Shown piece after piece: positions 14,614-18,297 of a DNA stretch of 18,297 bases (its first letter is position 1; each line of letters starts with the position of its first letter). The position numbers and the translations under genes are program-made. Source of the DNA: Oscillospiraceae bacterium (lineage in GTDB: Bacteria > Bacillota > Clostridia > UBA1381); assembly GCA_022508725.1 (NCBI GenBank), contig JAFLUR010000004.1, positions 1 to 18,297 on the forward strand, in the 5' to 3' direction. Under the pieces are notes generated by a model. That model did not search any database. It was not told the origin of the DNA and was given only the letters and a program-made list of their open reading frames with translations.

Positions 14614-14675
14614 AAAAAAGTAAGTATCCCTATAAAAAAGTGCGTACTTGTGCGAATGAAAAATACCGATATAAT
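14614..14675 (+). promoter_or_regulatory. Operon promoter with 20-bp-spaced direct repeats
   Basis: AAAAAAGTAAGTA (14614-14626) and AAAAAAGTGCGTA (14634-14646) match at 11 of 13 positions and are exactly 20 bp apart, two helical turns. They abut TTGTGC (14648-14653), which with TATAAT (14670-14675) at 16 bp forms the operon promoter. AAGTA at 14618-14622 against TACTT at 14645-14649 also gives an inverted component. Position just upstream of and touching the -35 suits an HxlR dimer acting as activator or repressor. Confidence 0.6.
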
Positions 14676-14718
14676 AATAAATACAGGGATACCTGAATAA
14701 TTAAAGGAGGACACCAAA

Positions 14719-14904
14719 ATGGCGCTTTCAAATCTTTACGGATGGACAGAGGAAAAGTCGGCTTCGGCTTGCGGCGCTTCCTGCGGCGCAGGCGATAAGT
14801 CCGAGGAAAAACCCGCTTCCTGCGGCTCTTCGTGCGGTTCGGGCGACAAGTCTGAGGAAAAACCCGCTTCTTGCGGCTCCGCTTGCGGAGCGGGCGACAA
14901 ATAA
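14719..14904 (+). CDS. Cysteine-rich repeat RiPP precursor, ACGX type
   Basis: A 61-residue peptide with a short leader-like head (MALSNLYGWTEEK) and three near-identical 17-residue units ending in C-G-x-S/A-C-G-x-G-D-K. Cysteines fall at 18, 22, 35, 39, 52 and 56, with a strict 17-residue period; units 2 and 3 begin SEEKPAS. This matches the ACGX-repeat precursor type defined by comparative genomics alongside a dedicated radical SAM/SPASM protein, which is encoded next door. The expected fate is radical-mediated crosslinking of the cysteines or neighbours and export or use as a redox or metal-binding product; the chemistry is not established from sequence. A strong AAGGAGG ribosome site lies about 9 nt before the ATG. 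The repeats are also visible as 51-bp DNA repeats, so unit number may vary between strains. Confidence 0.88.
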   Translation: MALSNLYGWTEEKSASACGASCGAGDKSEEKPASCGSSCGSGDKSEEKPASCGSACGAGDK

Positions 14905-14923
14905 TTTGTCCCGGTCCAAAAAA

Positions 14924-14953
14924 GTTCCCGATGGGAGTGATCCCGTCGGGAGC
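14924..14953 (+). promoter_or_regulatory. Intercistronic hairpin between precursor and maturase
   Basis: A 13-bp stem (14924-14936 with 14941-14953, two U-G wobbles) closes a GUGA loop, a GNRA-type tetraloop. No U-tract follows, so it is more likely an mRNA stabiliser or partial attenuator, giving more precursor than enzyme, than a full terminator. Confidence 0.6.
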
Positions 14954-15006
14954 CTTCGATTATTACTCGGTAAAACCGATTTTATATATAAAGCGAGGAT
15001 AATGAG

Positions 15007-16041
15007 ATGAAACAGTATTTTTCTTTTCAATGGCATATTACCGACGAGTGCGATCAACGGTGTAAGCATTGTTATATCTTTTCAGCTGATGTCTGTAAGA
15101 AAATCGACGCGATGAATTGGAGTCAAATTCAAGATACATTTTATAACTGTCTTGATTTTTGCGAAATGTATAACAGAGCGCCGTATTTCTACATCACCGG
15201 CGGAGACCCGATTCTGCACTCTGATTTTTGGCGGCTGCTTGAACTTATACATGAGCATAATATTCCGTTTACTATTCTCGGAAATCCGTTTCATCTTAAC
15301 GACCAAGTGTGTCGTGAAGTGAAATTTTACGGCTGTGAGAAGTATCAGATGTCTCTTGACGGTCTGCGCGAAACACATGATTGGTTTCGCAAACCCGGTT
15401 CATACGACTGTACACTGGAAAAAATCAGCTGTATTAACCGCGCGGGGATTCGCAGCGTGATAATGACCACGGTTTCAGCCGATAACCGACCGGAAGTTCC
15501 GGGTATTATCGACGCAGTTGCAGCGGCGGGAGTAAACGTATTCGCTTTTTCCCGTTATGTTCCGAGCGGTGGCGACCTTGACTCGAGTATGACGCCGCAG
15601 GAATATCGTGAGTTGCTCACGGTTTGTGATAAGAAATTCAAGGAATACGAAGCCGAAGGCTGCAAGACCTACTTTAATAAAAAAGACCATCTCTGGACGT
15701 TGTACGAATATGAAACAGGTGAATTTAAAATTCCCGAAACGGCGGAGGACGGTATGATTTACGGCGGCTGTAACTGCGGGAACTGCCATATTACCATTCT
15801 GCCCACCGGAGATGTTTATGCTTGCCGCAGAGTAGCGGAAAGCAAAGTTGGTAATATATTTGAAGATAGACTTGCTGATATTTGGATATGTGAAATGGAA
15901 GCGTATCGTGAATATGACAAGTTTAAAAAATGCGGTAAGTGTGAATTAAAAGCGTGGTGCCGGGGATGTCCCGCCGTTGCAAAAGGTACCGGCGGGGATT
16001 TTTACGATTCAGATCCACAGTGTTGGAAGGATGTGGTATAA
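15007..16041 (+). CDS. Radical SAM/SPASM peptide maturase (ACGX system)
   Basis: A 344-residue enzyme. The radical SAM cluster motif C15-x3-C19-x2-C22 (DECDQRCKHCYI) and the SAM-contacting ITGGDP at 63-68 lie in the N-terminal barrel. The C-terminal SPASM region has a cysteine set at 255, 257, 260, 273, 309, 312, 318, 321 and 339 (GGCNCGNC, YACRR, KKCGKCELKAWCRGC), enough for two auxiliary 4Fe-4S clusters. Such enzymes modify a ribosomal peptide encoded beside them, here the six-cysteine repeat peptide 100 bp upstream. The exact bond (thioether or carbon-carbon) is unknown. ATG 15007 follows GAGGA by 7 nt; the overlapping ATGAG 5 bp earlier is not in frame. TAA 16039-16041 overlaps the next ATG by one base, so translation is coupled. 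Confidence 0.93.
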   Translation: MKQYFSFQWHITDECDQRCKHCYIFSADVCKKIDAMNWSQIQDTFYNCLDFCEMYNRAPYFYITGGDPILHSDFWRLLELIHEHNIPFTILGNPFHLNDQVCREVKFYGCEKYQMSLDGLRETHDWFRKPGSYDCTLEKISCINRAGIRSVIMTTVSADNRPEVPGIIDAVAAAGVNVFAFSRYVPSGGDLDSSMTPQEYRELLTVCDKKFKEYEAEGCKTYFNKKDHLWTLYEYETGEFKIPETAEDGMIYGGCNCGNCHITILPTGDVYACRRVAESKVGNIFEDRLADIWICEMEAYREYDKFKKCGKCELKAWCRGCPAVAKGTGGDFYDSDPQCWKDVV

Positions 16042-16619
16042 TGGAGTTATTAGAGGCAATCAAGAACAGAAGGTCTATCCGAAAATACAAGGATAAACAA
16101 ATATCACGAGAAGACTTGGAAAAAATAATTGAAGCCGGAACATACGCTTCAAATGCGGGCGGCGGTCAGCGGAGCATGATTGTCGGCATACGCAATGCGG
16201 AATTGGTTGAAAAGCTCGGCAGAATGAATATGGCTAAGTTTGACCGAAGCAAGTTGATCGGATCGTATGTTTCTAAGGAACAGCCGAGCGTAATTGACGA
16301 TCCGACAATCAAAAGCGGTTTTTACGGTGCGCCTGCATTGTGCATTGTGTTTGCGCAAAAGAATTTTATGTTCGGTATTCCCGACGCGTTCTGCTGCGCG
16401 GAAACTATGCTTATGGAAGCCTATGACCTCGGTATATCCTCTTGTATTGTTTCACGCGCGGAGGAAACCTTCGATAATGAAATCGGCGCGGCTCTGCTCA
16501 ATGAATGGGGAGTGCCGGAAAACTACATTGCGCGTTGCTTTGTAACTCTCGGATACTGCGACGGTGAATATCCGAAATCAAAACCGAGAAAAGAAAACAG
16601 AAGTAAAATTATTGAATAA
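16041..16619 (+). CDS. Nitroreductase-family FMN oxidoreductase
   Basis: A 192-residue protein of usual nitroreductase length. ELLEAIKNRRSIRKYKDK near the N-terminus provides the phosphate-binding RRSIR of FMN. NAGGGQRSM corresponds to the SAGNxQ loop, and the C-terminal VTLGY-DGE-PK-KPR matches the family end. These flavoproteins use NAD(P)H to reduce quinones, nitro compounds or, in peptide clusters, azoline-type rings. The start is ATG 16041 with GGAAGGA 9 nt upstream; a longer frame from GTG 15954 would lie inside the radical SAM gene and is rejected. It is translationally coupled to the maturase, which points to a role in the peptide pathway or in redox defence controlled by HxlR. Confidence 0.92.
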   Translation: MELLEAIKNRRSIRKYKDKQISREDLEKIIEAGTYASNAGGGQRSMIVGIRNAELVEKLGRMNMAKFDRSKLIGSYVSKEQPSVIDDPTIKSGFYGAPALCIVFAQKNFMFGIPDAFCCAETMLMEAYDLGISSCIVSRAEETFDNEIGAALLNEWGVPENYIARCFVTLGYCDGEYPKSKPRKENRSKIIE

Positions 16620-16647
16620 TGATATTGGGAATAAATGAGGAAAGATC

Positions 16648-17529
16648 ATGGGTATAGAAGCAAAAACTCGTTTTACGGCAGATAAATCAAAATGTATCAA
16701 GTGCGGTAAGTGCGTCAACACCTGCTCCGGCATGGTGATAGAGCAGGGACTTGACGGTTATCCGGTAATGAAGGACTTTGAAAGATACGGATGGCGAGGT
16801 TGTTGGAGATGCGAGCATTGTCCGGCGGTATGTCCGACGGGAGCAATCTCTATCTTTGGCAAAGAACCGAAAAATTCTCTTCCGCCTCCGCCGCCTGAAA
16901 TGGGCGGCTATATGGAAAGGCTTATTGTAAATCGCCGGTCATGCAGACGGTATCTTGATAAAAATGTCGAGCCGGAAATCATAAGCAGAATATTAAACGC
17001 AATGGCGGCAGCACCGACAGGAGGCAATTCCGGCAATGTGGAATATACGGTGATTGACGATAAGGACAGAGTAAAACAGATTCGGAATGTCGCATATTCC
17101 AAAATGGAGGAAGCGGCAAAAAAGCGCGTCTATACATCGAGTTTCAGTGATTTTTACTATAAAAAGATGAAACAATCCGAAAAGACGGTCAGAAAAAACG
17201 ACCTGCTGTTTTGCGGCGCACCGCACCTTTTCATAGCGCATGAGAAATGCGTGGGAAAATGGGCGGAGAATTCTAAGGTGAACTGCAATATAGCTGCCGC
17301 TTATTTTGAACTGTTGGCAAATGCGTTCGGGCTCGGAACAGCTATTATGAGTTATCCCTCGGACGTAATTCGTGAGCTTGCGCCGCAGGCGCGGGAAATG
17401 CTCGGAATACCGCCGGACCATTATATGAATTTAATTGTCGGATTCGGCTATCCGGAAATCAAATACGCAAGAGGTGTGCAGAAAGACAGAAGCCGCAAGA
17501 CACATCGCTATACGGAGATGCGAAAATGA
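16648..17529 (+). CDS. Ferredoxin-nitroreductase fusion protein
   Basis: A 293-residue fusion. Residues 16-26 (CIKCGKCVNTC) and 52-63 (CWRCEHCPAVCP) bind two 4Fe-4S clusters. A proline-rich hinge (PPPPP, 79-83) leads into a nitroreductase domain beginning VNRRSCRRYLDK (about 94-105) with APTGGNSGN and GFGYPE. The fused clusters suggest electrons come from ferredoxin, hydrogenase or flavodoxin in an anaerobe and are passed to FMN, so NAD(P)H need not be the donor. GAGGA lies about 9 nt before the ATG. Its TGA (17527-17529) overlaps the ATG of the macrodomain gene as ATGA, so they are coupled. Two different nitroreductases in one operon imply sequential or alternative substrates. Confidence 0.92.
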   Translation: MGIEAKTRFTADKSKCIKCGKCVNTCSGMVIEQGLDGYPVMKDFERYGWRGCWRCEHCPAVCPTGAISIFGKEPKNSLPPPPPEMGGYMERLIVNRRSCRRYLDKNVEPEIISRILNAMAAAPTGGNSGNVEYTVIDDKDRVKQIRNVAYSKMEEAAKKRVYTSSFSDFYYKKMKQSEKTVRKNDLLFCGAPHLFIAHEKCVGKWAENSKVNCNIAAAYFELLANAFGLGTAIMSYPSDVIRELAPQAREMLGIPPDHYMNLIVGFGYPEIKYARGVQKDRSRKTHRYTEMRK

Positions 17530-18297
17530 ATCAAACTGAAAGACGGATTTTTTTAATCAAACGGCTTATTGATGAACAGCCGCGATATAAGGACTTAGTA
17601 ATACCGCAGAATACGGCAGAACAAAAAAGTATGCTCCGTTCTCTATTTAATATCCGTATGCCCGCAAGTATCAGTGATGATTTTTTGAGTGTGCAGGACG
17701 AATATTTGAAAGAGGAAACCGCTGCAAAGGGTATTACCGACATTGCAGAATTATCGCCCGTATCAAAGGGGATTTATTTATGGCAGGGTGATATTACCAC
17801 GCTCAGGTGCGACGCTGTTGTCAATGCTGCGAACAGCGGTATGACAGGATGTTATGCTCCTTGCCACAGTTGTATAGATAACTGTATCCATACATATGCC
17901 GGAGTACAGCTGCGGCTTGAATGTGCAAAGCTTATGAAAGTGCAGGAACGAGAGGAGGAAACAGGCAAAGCGAAAATCACACCGGCATATAATTTGTCTT
18001 GTAAATATGTAATTCACACAGTCGGTCCCATGATATCCGGCAGACTTACGGAAAATGATAAAAAGCTGCTTGAGTCCTGTTATCGCTCGTGCTTGGATAT
18101 TGCAGAACAAAACAGTGTAAAAAGTATTGCTTTCTGCTGTATATCCACGGGAGAGTTCCGTTTCCCGAATGATAAGGCGGCAGAAATTGCGATCCGGACT
18201 GTTATGAAATATATAGACCGGACAGACAGCGATATGGAGGTAATATTCAATGTTTTCAAGGACATCGATTACGAAATTTACAGGAACTTACTCGGAA
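17526..18297 (+). CDS. Zinc-type macrodomain, protein-ADP-ribose hydrolase-like (partial)
   Basis: An open frame of 257 codons that runs off the window end; the start is ATG 17526, overlapping the previous stop. A helical N-terminal extension (about 1-80) precedes a macrodomain: LWQGDITTLRCDAVVNAAN at 85-103, the cysteine-rich GCYAPCHSCIDNCIHTYAG at 108-126, YVIHTVGP at 161-168 and STGEFRFP at 207-214. The CHSCIDN-IHTYAG-QLR-EC pattern is diagnostic of zinc-containing macrodomains of Firmicutes (the type paired with SirTM in Staphylococcus and Streptococcus), which remove mono-ADP-ribose from lipoylated GcvH-like carriers during redox stress. A SirTM-like gene just beyond the window is plausible but unseen. 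Association with the peptide operon is inferred from the overlap. Confidence 0.9.
   Translation, partial: MNQTERRIFLIKRLIDEQPRYKDLVIPQNTAEQKSMLRSLFNIRMPASISDDFLSVQDEYLKEETAAKGITDIAELSPVSKGIYLWQGDITTLRCDAVVNAANSGMTGCYAPCHSCIDNCIHTYAGVQLRLECAKLMKVQEREEETGKAKITPAYNLSCKYVIHTVGPMISGRLTENDKKLLESCYRSCLDIAEQNSVKSIAFCCISTGEFRFPNDKAAEIAIRTVMKYIDRTDSDMEVIFNVFKDIDYEIYRNLLG

Noticed and set aside
14719..14904. CRISPR-like or other DNA tandem repeat
   Set aside because: The 51-bp repeats are in-frame coding units of the cysteine-rich peptide, not spaced palindromic repeats.
14728..15069. 113-aa minus-strand frame opposite the peptide precursor
   Set aside because: An antisense shadow created by the GC-rich repeats; it spans two clearly supported plus-strand genes.
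15954..16040. Longer nitroreductase from GTG 15954
   Set aside because: The extra 29 codons lie within the SPASM region of the maturase in another frame. ATG 16041 has a good ribosome site and matches the family N-terminus.

Overview
The window looks like chromosomal DNA from a low-to-moderate GC, probably gut-type Clostridia bacterium (Ruminococcus/Oscillospiraceae- or Lachnospiraceae-like). The reasons are strong AGGAGG-type ribosome sites, sigma-A-like promoters, IS256 transposases, BspA-like leucine-rich repeats and an ACGX-type radical-SAM peptide cluster. The taxon is inference; no rRNA or marker gene is present.

Left part (1-9775), almost all on the minus strand. A transposase remnant and a bidirectional terminator sit at the left edge. 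Reading in the direction of transcription (right to left), there is a vWA/DUF2201-type protein, a leucine-rich-repeat protein and a MoxR-like AAA+ ATPase. These are followed by a WYL-domain regulator with its own good promoter, then two translationally coupled DUF262 proteins, the first carrying a C-terminal DUF1524 HNH nuclease domain (GmrSD-like). This resembles a conflict/defence island: a MoxR-vWA-plus-LRR ternary module beside a WYL-controlled pair of DUF262 proteins. The pairing with LRR and the double DUF262 arrangement are the most system-like features of the window.

Middle (9776-14156), plus strand, is accessory and decaying. It holds an orphan 139-aa protein behind a 14-bp perfect inverted repeat, a broken gene with an in-frame stop, and a small two-gene HipA-like toxin-antitoxin remnant whose kinase is cut off after about 71 codons. 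A 5'-truncated IS256 transposase pseudogene with a nonsense mutation follows, then an apparently intact IS256-family element (about 12550-14026). The intact element has imperfect terminal inverted repeats, a 20-bp hairpin that buries the transposase ribosome site, and a strong outward-facing promoter at its right end. A perfect 13-bp-stem terminator lies just outside the element.

Right part (14157-18297): a divergent HxlR regulator and a plus-strand operon. The operon encodes a 61-aa six-cysteine repeat precursor peptide, a radical SAM/SPASM maturase, a nitroreductase, a ferredoxin-nitroreductase fusion and a zinc-type macrodomain protein (protein-ADP-ribose hydrolase-like) that runs off the window end. 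Stops and starts overlap at maturase/nitroreductase and at fusion/macrodomain. Directly repeated elements 20 bp apart lie just upstream of the operon promoter. I read this as a redox-responsive, HxlR-controlled modified-peptide operon with an unexpected ADP-ribose branch.
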